From an uncultured Sphingobacteriaceae bacterium (GTDB lineage Bacteria > Bacteroidota > Bacteroidia > Sphingobacteriales > Sphingobacteriaceae), in NCBI GenBank assembly GCA_946480915.1, contig CAMLLO010000019.1, forward strand, positions 18,907 through 82,906: a stretch of DNA of 64,000 bases. Direction: 5' to 3'. Shown in pieces: positions 26,049-34,475 of the stretch. The number at the start of each line of letters is the position of its first letter. The stretch's first letter is position 1. The position numbers and the translations under genes were made by a program. The notes under the pieces are model-generated. The model was given only the letters and a program-made list of their open reading frames with translations. It did no database searches and was not told the origin of the DNA.

Positions 26049-28427
26049 TTATTCAGTTCTTAAGCTTTTCACAGGATTAGTCAATGCCGCTTTAATGGCT
26101 TGGAAGCTAACAGTTAAAACAGCAATTGAAATCGCAAGCAAACCGGAGACAACAAATATTCCCCAATGCATTTCTATTCTGTAATCATAATTCGACAGCC
26201 ATTCATTCATAGAATACCATGCAATTGGGCTCGCAACCATAATTGCTATGATTACCAATTTGATGAAATCTCTTGAAAGAAGCTTTGTAACACTTACTAC
26301 TGAGGCGCCCAAAACTTTTCGTATGCCAATTTCCTTTATCCTGTTCTCAGCCATATAGGTCGCAAGACCAAATAAACCAAGACATGAAATAAAAACAGTA
26401 AGCCCTGCAAACAATGCGGCTAACGATCCCTGTAATTTTTCATCGTCGAATTTCTCTGCATACGCCTCATCTACGAACTTATATTCAAATGGGTAGTCTG
26501 GATTGTATTTTTTGAAAATAGCTTCGGCTTTTTCCAGGTTTTGAGCGGTAGAATTATTTCCGTTTAGTTTCATTTGCATCACTTGCAAGCTCATGAAATT
26601 TTCTTTTGCACCACATATCAATAAAGGTCTTATTGGTTCGTACGGGCTGATAAGGATAAAATCTTTAACCACACCCACAATATGCCACTCAATGCCAAGG
26701 TCGCTCACTTTCTTACCGATCGGATCTTTGAACTTCATTAATTTTAGGGACGCTTCATTTATAATCAGCCCGGTAGAATCAGTCGGGAACTTTTTCAAAT
26801 CAAAATCGCGGCCTTGTATAAATTGTAAGCCGGCAGTAACCCCAAGTCCTTCATCAGCCATGTAGCGATCGAAAGATGTTCTATCCTCAGGGTCCTTTCC
26901 TTCCCAGTTCTGTCCCCATCCATCGCTCCATATATCGGTAAGCGGAGAATTTGTTTTAGTAATTGACTTGACAATACCTGATGAAAGCAATTCATTTTTT
27001 ATGAGTTGGTAGTTCACAGGTATATCACCGGTAATAAAATGGCAAATGAGATTATCTTTATTATACCCAGTCTCTCGGTTCCGGCCATAGTCTATCTGTT
27101 GTTTAACAATGATGGTGCAGATAATCAGAATGATAGCAAACGTGAACTGCAAAACAACCAGTACTTTTCTTGGCGTTACCAATGCATGAGCTTTTTTAAA
27201 TGTGCCTTTTAATACTGCAACGGGCTGGAAAGATGAGAGAAAGAATGCCGGATAACTGCCTGCTAACAAACCGGTGAACAGGATGAACCCGATGATTGCA
27301 AGCCAAATATCGGTACTGCCAAAGTTTATGAATAGTTTTTTATCCGTAAGCTGGTTAAAGCCAGGCAGACTTATCAGAACAATGATGATCGCTACAAGGC
27401 CAGCCAAGAAGGCAATAAAAACCGATTCTCCTATAAACTGGCTGATAAGAGACCCTTTCTGAGCACCTGCTACTTTTCGTATTCCTACTTCCTTCGCCCG
27501 CTTTTCACTTCGTGCGGTACTCAGGTTCATAAAATTAATGCACGCAATCAATAATATAAACCCGGCTATAATGCCAAATAGTTTTACAAATGTGCTGCGG
27601 CCGCCGTTGTCTTCCACGCCGTTGGTAAAGCTTGAATACAAACGCCAGCGATTGAGGGGGTAAAGGAACAGCTCCCAGTTCATTTTTATAGCCTCTTTAC
27701 TGTACTTTTGCCGCAAGGTTTTTATTTTCGAAGCTGCGGAAGCAAAATTTGCATTGGCTTTTAACAGTATGTAGGTTGGTGTGCTATTGTCGCTCCAGCC
27801 CAGATCTGTTCCTTCCCGGTATTTCAAACTCGACCAGGGCAATAAATAATCAAATTTGAATATCGTATTGGTCGGCAAATCTTTTAGGATACCAGTAACC
27901 GTGAAATTCTCTTTATCGCCTAGTCTGATGATTTTCCCCATCGCAGCTTCATTGCCGAATAAAATTTTGGCCGTTTTTTCGGTAATCACTACCGAATAGG
28001 TGTCATTCAACGCTGTGGAGGCGTTGCCTTTCAGCATTGGAAAACTGAACATTTGGAGGAAGCCTGTATCAACCGTACTTCCGGATCTGATGATTTTTTT
28101 ATCGCCAACCGAAAGTAGAGAATTACCACCTCGCGTTACCCTTACTGCTCGTTCCACTTCAGGCAGATCTTTCTCGATTGCTCTAGCAGTTGGGGCCGAT
28201 ACAGAATTTGAACATGAAATCTCACCCTCGTTTGACTTCCGATTCCACACCTCGTATATCCGGTATTTGTTTTCATGGAACTCGTCGTAGCTCAATTCGT
28301 CTTCTATCCACAGCAAAATGAGCATAGCAGCAGCCATCCCAATTGCAAGACCGATAATATTGATTGCCGAATACCCTTTATTACGCAATATGTTTCTAAA
28401 GGCGATTTTGAAGTAGTTTTTTACCAT
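26049..28427 (-). CDS. FtsX-like ABC permease, array member 8 (first of the array)
   Basis: 792 residues, complete two-halved MacB_PCD/FtsX topology, starting MVKNYFKIAFRNILRN. Coupling motifs are KEVGIRKVAGAQ and KEIGIRKVLGAS, and the C-terminus is NPVKSLRTE. It is the first permease after the proximal ATPase and is separated from it by 87 bp containing a hairpin. Together with that ATPase, the adaptor upstream and the distal TolC, it would make a minimal tripartite exporter. The other seven members look like later expansions (inference). The gene is intact. Confidence 0.9.
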   Translation of the reverse strand: MVKNYFKIAFRNILRNKGYSAINIIGLAIGMAAAMLILLWIEDELSYDEFHENKYRIYEVWNRKSNEGEISCSNSVSAPTARAIEKDLPEVERAVRVTRGGNSLLSVGDKKIIRSGSTVDTGFLQMFSFPMLKGNASTALNDTYSVVITEKTAKILFGNEAAMGKIIRLGDKENFTVTGILKDLPTNTIFKFDYLLPWSSLKYREGTDLGWSDNSTPTYILLKANANFASAASKIKTLRQKYSKEAIKMNWELFLYPLNRWRLYSSFTNGVEDNGGRSTFVKLFGIIAGFILLIACINFMNLSTARSEKRAKEVGIRKVAGAQKGSLISQFIGESVFIAFLAGLVAIIIVLISLPGFNQLTDKKLFINFGSTDIWLAIIGFILFTGLLAGSYPAFFLSSFQPVAVLKGTFKKAHALVTPRKVLVVLQFTFAIILIICTIIVKQQIDYGRNRETGYNKDNLICHFITGDIPVNYQLIKNELLSSGIVKSITKTNSPLTDIWSDGWGQNWEGKDPEDRTSFDRYMADEGLGVTAGLQFIQGRDFDLKKFPTDSTGLIINEASLKLMKFKDPIGKKVSDLGIEWHIVGVVKDFILISPYEPIRPLLICGAKENFMSLQVMQMKLNGNNSTAQNLEKAEAIFKKYNPDYPFEYKFVDEAYAEKFDDEKLQGSLAALFAGLTVFISCLGLFGLATYMAENRIKEIGIRKVLGASVVSVTKLLSRDFIKLVIIAIMVASPIAWYSMNEWLSNYDYRIEMHWGIFVVSGLLAISIAVLTVSFQAIKAALTNPVKSLRTE

Positions 28428-28455
28428 AGCGGATCTTTGTTAGATAAATGTATTT

Positions 28456-28496
28456 TGAGAAGAGCCGGCAGGTATAGGTTTGACCTGCCAGGTTCT
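28456..28496 (-). other. Intercistronic hairpin between ATPase and first permease
   Basis: GGCAGGT (28467-28473) pairs with ACCTGCC (28483-28489) around a 9-nt loop. The outer GAGAA/TTCTC bases (about 28457-28461 and 28492-28496) can extend it across an internal loop. There is no T-run after the stem in the operon's direction, so it is more likely an mRNA processing or stability element that sets different expression for ATPase and permeases than a full terminator. Confidence 0.5.
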
Positions 28497-28514
28497 CACC
28501 AAACTAAAAACCAA

Positions 28515-29192
28515 CTAAACCATTAAATTTTCCATCACCACCTGCCCGTCCAGCAAGCGTATTATTCTGTGACTATACCTTGCATCATGCTCCGAGTGCG
28601 TTACCATAATTATCGTTGTGCCCTGCTCGTTTAAATCAGTTAATAACTGCATTACCTCGTTGCCATTTTTTGAGTCCAGGTTACCCGTAGGCTCATCTGC
28701 AAGAATTAGCTTGGGGTTATTTACAACTGCACGGGCAACTGCAACCCGTTGCTGTTGACCGCCTGAGAGTTGTTGTGGAAAATGATTTCGCCTGTGCATG
28801 ATCTGCATCTTTTCGAGCACTGCTTCCACTTTCTGCTTGCGTTCCGAGGTTTTTACATTAAGATAAATCAGAGGTAGTTCGACGTTTTCAAATACCGTTA
28901 ATTCATCTATCAGGTTGAAGCTCTGGAAAACAAACCCTATGTTTCGTTTGCGAAGCTCCGCTCGTTTGCGTTCATTATATTTGGCTATCTCGGTTTCATT
29001 AAAGAGAAAGCTTCCGCCATCAGGATCGTCCAACAACCCCAGGATATTTAAAAGTGTAGATTTGCCACATCCTGAAGGCCCCATAATGGCGACGAATTCC
29101 CCTTCTTTAACTTCTAAAGAGAGCTTGTTAAGAGCAACGGTTTCAATATCTTCCGTGCGGTATACTTTTTCGAGGTCGGTTATTTTTATCAT
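28515..29192 (-). CDS. ABC transporter ATP-binding protein (MacB/LolD type), proximal copy
   Basis: 225 residues. Walker A GPSGCGKST (38-46), Q-loop Gln90, signature LSGGQQQRV (142-150), Walker B LILADEP (162-168), D-loop region NLDS and H-loop His199 are all canonical. MacB/LolD-type ATPases energise FtsX-fold permeases from the cytoplasm. Its gene precedes the permease array and follows the adaptor gene on the same strand, although a broken four-helix-bundle gene on the opposite strand has been inserted in the 570 bp between adaptor and ATPase. It is probably the main energy source of the array. Confidence 0.93.
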   Translation of the reverse strand: MIKITDLEKVYRTEDIETVALNKLSLEVKEGEFVAIMGPSGCGKSTLLNILGLLDDPDGGSFLFNETEIAKYNERKRAELRKRNIGFVFQSFNLIDELTVFENVELPLIYLNVKTSERKQKVEAVLEKMQIMHRRNHFPQQLSGGQQQRVAVARAVVNNPKLILADEPTGNLDSKNGNEVMQLLTDLNEQGTTIIMVTHSEHDARYSHRIIRLLDGQVVMENLMV

Positions 29193-29209
29193 ACTTTTTA
29201 TTTGCTAGC

Positions 29210-29756
29210 AGCTATTAGCTTTCAGCGGTCAGCTTGGGCCACCGCTTATTGTATATTGGGTTATTGGATTTTCTATCTTTTTATAGTTTAACTTAATTTT
29301 ACCACAGCTTAACATCACTATGAGAGACTTTAAACAACTTATCTTTTGGAAATGCAGTCATTCGCTTACTCTGAAAATTTATCATTTAACCTAATTCCTT
29401 TTTCCCAAAAGACGAAATGTATGGTTTAACCTCACAAATTCGAAGATCGAGTTCCTCGATCCCGACGAATATTGCCGAAGGTTGTGGACGCAATAGTAAT
29501 CCCGAATTAAAGAGGTTTCTAGTTATTTCATCCGGATCTTCTTCTGAACTTGAGTATCAACTCTTACTCGCCAAAGACCTTGGCTATATAACTGACCTTA
29601 TTTATAAAGAACTCAATACCGAACTCATTGAAATTCGTAAAATGATCTACTCTTATATTCGAACGTTGTGAGGGCGGTCAGCTGCAAACTTTCAGAAGTC
29701 AGCTCAAAGCTGATAGCTGACGACTCATTGCTCATTGCTCAAAGCGGACAGCTAAG
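29210..29756. repeat. Inverted word repeats flanking a broken four-helix-bundle gene
   Basis: The left arm (29210-29235) reads AGCTATTAGCTTTCAGC then GGTCAGCTT. The right arm (about 29674-29756) read on the minus strand contains AGCTATCAGCTTTGAGC then TGACTTC, plus further AGCTG and CATTGCT words. The arms are imperfect copies in inverted orientation and bracket the pseudogene at 29320-29671. A comparable bracketing is seen around the intact copy at 54645-55046 with a different word. Confidence 0.55.
29320..29671 (+). pseudogene. Four-helix-bundle protein (23S rRNA IVP/TIGR02436-like), frameshifted
   Basis: The frame opens at 29320 with MRDFKQLIFWKCSHSLTLKIYHLT and hits a stop. Removing one T near 29392 restores NSFFPKDEMYGLTSQIRRS, continuing through the family hallmark IPTNIAEGCGRNSNPELKRF to a stop at 29671. 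The uninterrupted part is 29417-29671 (84 residues). Family members are small helical bundles of about 115-130 residues found in rRNA intervening sequences and scattered in Bacteroidota genomes. It lies antisense to the export operon, between adaptor and ATPase, flanked by inverted word repeats, so it is probably an inserted cassette now decaying. Confidence 0.75.
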
Positions 29757-29765
29757 TTCTGATAT

Positions 29766-31016
29766 CTATTGCAACACCAATTCCTGCATATCTCCATAAT
29801 TCTCATAGCTTGAAGTTACCACTTTATCACCCGGCTTCAAACCTTGCAATACTTCATAGTAATCAGGATTTTGCCTACCTAATTGAATATCAACTTTATA
29901 CGCTACCGTCCCTGCTTCATTCAGTTTATAGATCCAGTTGCCTCCGGTTTGCTGGTAAAAGCCCCCTTTCAATAAAAGTAAGGCTTGTGTCTCATCGCTC
30001 AAAGCGAGGCGCACCTGTAAACTTTGTCCCCGGCGAATACCAGCCGGAACTTTGTCTGTAAACTCCAGATCCACCTGGAAACGACCGTTAGTTACCTGAG
30101 TGTAGATTTTCTTCACACGAAGCTTGTAAGATTTATTGCCCAAATCAAACTCACCTGTTAAACCTGTGAATATTCTGGATATATAATGCTCATCAATATC
30201 TGCACGTACTTTAAATCCGCTTACCACATCTATTTGTCCCAAACGTGAACCTGTGCTTTTTAACTGCCCAATTTCCGCATCCATTGAAGTGAGCTGTCCG
30301 TCAACCGGCGCCCGAACAACTAAGTCACCTACCTTTCGCTGCATTAACATTAGTGCATTTTGCATTCTCGCATATGAAGCATGCATCTGGCTGATCTGCT
30401 GCTTTCCTGAAAGCGAATCTTTTTTCAAAGTTTCCCTGGTGAGATTTCTTCTTTTTACCTGATATTTATAGTTGTTTTCGGAAGATTTGAATTCCTGGGA
30501 ACCGATAGCTTGATGCTCATATAAATGTTTGTTGAGTTTATAGATACGCTCCGACTCTGCCAACCCGTTTTCAACTTCCGCCATTTGGTTTAACTGGCGT
30601 ATCGTGTTTTGATCTGAATTATTCCTTGTATTTTGCATCTGAGTCAATACGTCGAAAACCGCCGTTTCCTGATTCGCTAATCTCAATTCCAAATCGGGGT
30701 TAGCTAACTGTAAAATAGGCTGACCCTTCTTTAAAAAGGCTCCGTCTTCTGCAAAAAGCTTTTCTACACGCCCCCCTTCCGATGCATCAAGGTAAATAGT
30801 ACTGCGTGGCATTACTATACCGTTCACCGGGATAAATTCCTGAAAAGAATTTTTCGTAACTGTCGCTATTGTGATCTTTTCAACATCTACATTCAAGCGC
30901 GATTTTCCTGTGGCAAGGAAATAACTGCTTCCGAAAAGTGTAATGATGCCAAGGATTCCTGCTATAGTAAGGATACGTTTGCTACTCCATTTTTTCTTTT
31001 TTACAATTCTATCCAT
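29766..31016 (-). CDS. Periplasmic adaptor (HlyD/MacA-type membrane fusion protein)
   Basis: 416 residues. A single N-terminal membrane anchor (about 14-34) is followed by the first half of the lipoyl-like domain (GRVEKLFAEDGAFLKKGQPIL), a helical hairpin of about 100 residues rich in Gln and Glu, the second lipoyl half (VVRAPVDGQLTSMDAEIGQL), then beta-barrel and membrane-proximal domains ending KPGDKVVTSSYENY. It would link inner-membrane permeases to the TolC-like protein. It is the first gene of the minus-strand export locus, divergent from the two-component genes across 230 bp, where shared regulation is likely. Confidence 0.92.
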   Translation of the reverse strand: MDRIVKKKKWSSKRILTIAGILGIITLFGSSYFLATGKSRLNVDVEKITIATVTKNSFQEFIPVNGIVMPRSTIYLDASEGGRVEKLFAEDGAFLKKGQPILQLANPDLELRLANQETAVFDVLTQMQNTRNNSDQNTIRQLNQMAEVENGLAESERIYKLNKHLYEHQAIGSQEFKSSENNYKYQVKRRNLTRETLKKDSLSGKQQISQMHASYARMQNALMLMQRKVGDLVVRAPVDGQLTSMDAEIGQLKSTGSRLGQIDVVSGFKVRADIDEHYISRIFTGLTGEFDLGNKSYKLRVKKIYTQVTNGRFQVDLEFTDKVPAGIRRGQSLQVRLALSDETQALLLLKGGFYQQTGGNWIYKLNEAGTVAYKVDIQLGRQNPDYYEVLQGLKPGDKVVTSSYENYGDMQELVLQ

Positions 31017-31246
31017 GACAATTAATTAACGCTGTATCAGAGTCTATGAATAATGTGCCACAATATTAAATAACTGAAAAATAAAGACTTACCACCATTT
31101 CTAAGCATCTGCTCGTTCGCAACTGTTACAGCAGTTGTTCGGAAACGATACAACATTGACACGGCCGAAAATCGTAATTTCCTAAAAACCATAATTTTAT
31201 AAGCGTGGAATGATTGTTATTAATAAAAGCTTTATAGTTTTAGCAT
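31017..31246. promoter_or_regulatory. Divergent promoter region between adaptor and two-component genes
   Basis: 230 bp of AT-rich DNA separate the start codons of the adaptor (minus) and the response regulator (plus), so both promoters must lie here. A TGGCAC word (reverse strand, 31055-31060) resembles the -24 half of a sigma54 promoter, but no matching GC -12 element follows at the right distance. CAACTGTTACAGCAGTTG (31119-31136) is an imperfect dyad that could be an operator. No site is assigned with confidence. Confidence 0.4.
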
Positions 31247-32599
31247 ATGAATCTGAAAAATGCCGCGATTTTAGTTGTCGATGACGACCCTGATGTTTTA
31301 ACAGCAATACGTTTGTTACTGAAGCCGCAGGTAAAGGAAATTGTCGCGGAAAAGAATCCTGAGAACATTCGTTCTCTGCTGGCAAAGCAACCTTTTGATT
31401 TAATATTGCTTGATATGAATTTTACCAGCTCTATCAATACCGGAAATGAAGGACTTTACTGGTTGAGGAGAATTAAAGAGTTCAAATCGGATGCGTCTAT
31501 AATTATGATAACAGCTTATGGCGATATTGATCTGGCAGTACGCGCTTTAAAGGAAGGGGCATCAGATTTCATGGTTAAGCCCTGGCACAATGACGTATTG
31601 GTTGATACTATTCAGGAAACGCTAAACAAACGGCCAGGAAGTCCTAAGGTCATTAGCTCAAAAGCTGCTGCTATTATAGGCAATGAGTTGCTAGGTTGTT
31701 CAGATCAGATGCGGGAGATTTTTCACAAAATAAATAAGATTGCTCCTACCGATGCCAATATTTTGATCCTTGGTGAAAATGGTACTGGAAAGGATCTAAT
31801 TGCAAAAGCAATCCATGAAAATTCACTTAGGGCAAATAAGCCCTATATGAAGGTTGATGTTGGTGCCCTTTCCGAAACTTTGTTTGAAAGCGAACTTTTC
31901 GGTCATAAAAAAGGTGCGTTTACTGATGCCCGGGAAGATAGAATAGGCAGGTTCGAGGCGGCTAACGGTGGTACTTTATTCTTGGATGAAATCGGAAACG
32001 TTTCTTTACAACAGCAGGCCAAACTATTAACCGTTTTGCAGAATAGGCAGGTTACAAGAATTGGCACTAATCAGCCAGTAGATGTAGATATCCGCTTGAT
32101 CTGTGCAACTAATGTTCCTATGTCGGTCTTGGCAAATGAAAGCCGTTTCAGGAAGGATCTGATATATCGCATCAATACCGTCGAAATCATTGTTCCTCCC
32201 TTGCGCCAGCGCGGAAATGATATTCTCCTACTTGCCGAACACTTCTGTAAGGTATATGCCCAAAAGTATATGAAGCCGGCTTTCGAACTTCATCGCAACG
32301 CGATTGATAAGTTATTGAGTTATTCCTTCCCTGGCAATGTGCGCGAACTTCAATATGTAATAGAGCGCGCAGTAATCATGGCTGACGATTCTGTTTTGCA
32401 AGCGAAAGACTTCCTGTTTTCCCCCATAGAACAGACGGCCAATATTCCCGGACCCACCGAAACCAATTTAGGCGATTTAGAAAAAAGTACGATACTCAGA
32501 GTAATCGACAAAAATCACGGAAACATAACTAAAGCGGCCAAAGAACTGGGCCTAACGCGAACAGCGCTGTATCGTCGTTTAAGTAAATATGATATCTGA
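31247..32599 (+). CDS. NtrC-family sigma54-dependent response regulator
   Basis: 450 residues in three parts. A receiver domain has an acidic pocket (VDDDPDVL) and phospho-acceptor Asp56. An AAA+ domain has Walker A GENGTGKD and Walker B LFLDEIGN. A Fis-type helix-turn-helix lies at the end (ITKAAKELGLTRTALYRRL). The sigma54 contact loop reads GAFTDA rather than GAFTGA, a variant common in Bacteroidota members of this family. It would activate sigma54 promoters after phosphorylation by the kinase encoded next (the stop and start codons overlap in TGATG). Being divergent from the adaptor gene, it is the probable regulator of the export array. Confidence 0.93.
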   Translation: MNLKNAAILVVDDDPDVLTAIRLLLKPQVKEIVAEKNPENIRSLLAKQPFDLILLDMNFTSSINTGNEGLYWLRRIKEFKSDASIIMITAYGDIDLAVRALKEGASDFMVKPWHNDVLVDTIQETLNKRPGSPKVISSKAAAIIGNELLGCSDQMREIFHKINKIAPTDANILILGENGTGKDLIAKAIHENSLRANKPYMKVDVGALSETLFESELFGHKKGAFTDAREDRIGRFEAANGGTLFLDEIGNVSLQQQAKLLTVLQNRQVTRIGTNQPVDVDIRLICATNVPMSVLANESRFRKDLIYRINTVEIIVPPLRQRGNDILLLAEHFCKVYAQKYMKPAFELHRNAIDKLLSYSFPGNVRELQYVIERAVIMADDSVLQAKDFLFSPIEQTANIPGPTETNLGDLEKSTILRVIDKNHGNITKAAKELGLTRTALYRRLSKYDI

Positions 32600-33939
32600 T
32601 GGCTAAGCCTTACGAACGTAAACTGCTGCTGCGCCTTGTATTACTCTCACTAAGTCTCGCCATGTTGGGCTGGTTGAGCATTAACCATTATTACTGGGTT
32701 TGCATACTCATATTGTTTTTTGCTTTCTATCTGCTCTACGATATATTTCAATATCAAAAAAGAATTTTCAGCGAACTTGAACAATTTAAAGAGGCAATCC
32801 ACTTCAGGGATTTTTCCAGGCATTTTGATGCAAAGCGAGCACCTGCAGAGCTGCAGCCCCTACGTGAATCGTTTAACAGCATAAGTGAGTCGTTTAAAAA
32901 TGCTGCAAAAGAAAAAGAAACCCAATACCAATATCTACAGCAGATCCTTTCGATCGTGGATACCGGGATTTTGTCGTATAAATTATCAGATGGCAAGGTA
33001 GTATGGATGAATGAGGCAATTAAAAACATGCTAAATTTACCGCACCTTAAAAATATCTTTTCACTTGATAGGCGGAATAAGTGGCTGTTGACCGAAATTG
33101 AATCGGCCCCCATAGGCGAGAGTAAATTGATCTCGCTACCCCAGGGTAATAAACAAGTGAAGATGCTTCTTTCGGCAACCGCTTTTCAGGTTGACCAGCA
33201 GCAATTTAAGTTAGTTACCTTTCAAAATATCAATGAAGCGATAGAGGAAACCGAAGCGGAAGCATGGTCGAGACTACTTCGGGTGATGACTCACGAAATC
33301 ATGAACTCCATTGCACCTATTTCTTCACTTGCAGAAACATTGAAAAAACTGGTTGAAGACTCTATCCGGAACAATGAACATCAGCCATCTTATCAGGAGG
33401 ATTTACAAATGGGAATAGATACCATTCGTAATCGCAGCGAAGCCTTGCTTAAATTTGCGAACACTTACCGAAATCTTAATAAAATCACCACACTTAATCT
33501 TCAAAAAATTTATGTTCGGGAGTTATTCGAGAACCAGAACAATTTATTGGCGCCGACTCTTGCAGCGAAAAACATAGAACTGGAGATAATTTTGAAGGAC
33601 CCTTCTGTTCAATTAGAGGCCGATTCAAGTTTGCTGGAGCAGGTGTTAATCAACCTCATTGTTAATGCCATTGATGCGGTAAAAGCGAGCGAGCAGCCAA
33701 AAATAAAATTGTCAGCAGAAATAGATGCTCACAGAAAATGTGTGATCAAAGTGGCCGATAACGGGCATGGGATCCCACCTGAAGTACTAGATAAAATGTT
33801 TATACCATTCTTTAGTACTAAAAAATCCGGTTCGGGTATCGGACTAAATTTGTGCAAGCAAATCGTAACCTTGCATAAGGGAACAATTCAGGTCGAAACT
33901 ATTGAGAACGTTGGGACTAGTTTTGTATTAACACTTTGA
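32599..33939 (+). CDS. Sensor histidine kinase
   Basis: 446 residues. Two membrane helices (about 12-29 and 32-49) with almost no periplasmic loop are followed by a PAS-like segment (about 105-215), a HisKA region with phospho-acceptor His232 in VMTHEIMNS, and a HATPase domain with N-box INLIVNAIDAV, G1 VADNGHGIP and G2 GSGIGL. The lack of an extracytoplasmic domain suggests that it senses the membrane state or a partner such as the FtsX permeases, as Bce-type kinases do (inference). The start codon overlaps the response regulator stop, so the pair is translationally coupled. Confidence 0.92.
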   Translation: MAKPYERKLLLRLVLLSLSLAMLGWLSINHYYWVCILILFFAFYLLYDIFQYQKRIFSELEQFKEAIHFRDFSRHFDAKRAPAELQPLRESFNSISESFKNAAKEKETQYQYLQQILSIVDTGILSYKLSDGKVVWMNEAIKNMLNLPHLKNIFSLDRRNKWLLTEIESAPIGESKLISLPQGNKQVKMLLSATAFQVDQQQFKLVTFQNINEAIEETEAEAWSRLLRVMTHEIMNSIAPISSLAETLKKLVEDSIRNNEHQPSYQEDLQMGIDTIRNRSEALLKFANTYRNLNKITTLNLQKIYVRELFENQNNLLAPTLAAKNIELEIILKDPSVQLEADSSLLEQVLINLIVNAIDAVKASEQPKIKLSAEIDAHRKCVIKVADNGHGIPPEVLDKMFIPFFSTKKSGSGIGLNLCKQIVTLHKGTIQVETIENVGTSFVLTL

Positions 33940-34475
33940 GACTTAGGAAGCTGGGCAATTAATATTCAGATTCAAATAAATATTTGAATCGGCTCAGAGT
34001 TAAATATCTTCAAAACTGAACAAGATCACTGACACGAATAGGGATTTTTAAAAATCCCCATTGAACCCGTTTTTACAGACCCTTCAAAACATCACGGGCG
34101 TTGGAGCACATTCAGCTATTCCAGCCAAAAAGCTTCCGCCATTGCATCCTGCTTCCATTCTGGTACAGTAAGAACCGCGGTTGCAGATATTTTTCTTTGT
34201 CATGAGGTTTTTTCTTAGGTGCCCGTTTCTTAACTTTTTATTTCAATCCAGATTCGTGTGTCGGTTCTACATTATCCTAAGTATAGTGAAAATTTGCATA
34301 CAAACTTACCTGTCAGGTACAACAGTTCCAGAGGTGATTAGCGACAATTTGAAGGGGCGTTTGCTACGGTATCAGGCTCAAATATTCTAGCTCTGGAATT
34401 CCATTTCACCACCCACGACAAAGATACCGACGCCCGCTATTTCTTATACACATTGATTGTGCGCTGGCTTTATGT
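33940..34475. other. Gene-poor stretch after the kinase, with one hairpin and decayed coding traces
   Basis: An 18-bp perfect palindrome GGGATTTTTAAAAATCCC (34041-34058) lies 100 bp after the kinase stop and may end that transcript, though it lacks a clean T-run. The reverse strand holds a 39-codon cysteine-containing frame (34084-34203). Near 34360-34480 the plus strand can be read as ALEFHFTTHDKDTDARYF, which looks like a fragment of an extracellular beta domain without start or continuation. Otherwise nothing is recognised. Confidence 0.5.
34084..34203 (-). CDS. Possible 39-residue cysteine-containing peptide
   Basis: The minus strand from 34203 encodes a 39-residue frame with four Cys (positions 7, 13, 20 and 32), two GG or GS turns and a TKKNIC start. 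A sense reading extends upstream for about 13 more codons without an ATG. It is small, in a non-coding stretch, and might be a secreted disulfide-rich or modified peptide. The export locus next door makes that tempting. There is no recognised family, leader motif or maturation gene, so it may equally be chance. Confidence 0.25.
   Translation of the reverse strand: MTKKNICNRGSYCTRMEAGCNGGSFLAGIAECAPTPVMF

Noticed and set aside
31044..31061. Sigma54 promoter for the adaptor gene (TGGCAC on the minus strand)
   Set aside because: The -24 half matches, but the -12 half at the required distance reads AT instead of GC, so the site is incomplete.
34181..34390. Plus-strand 69-codon frame after the kinase
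   Set aside because: Hydrophobic, low-quality frame overlapping the small Cys frame on the other strand; no start context or family.
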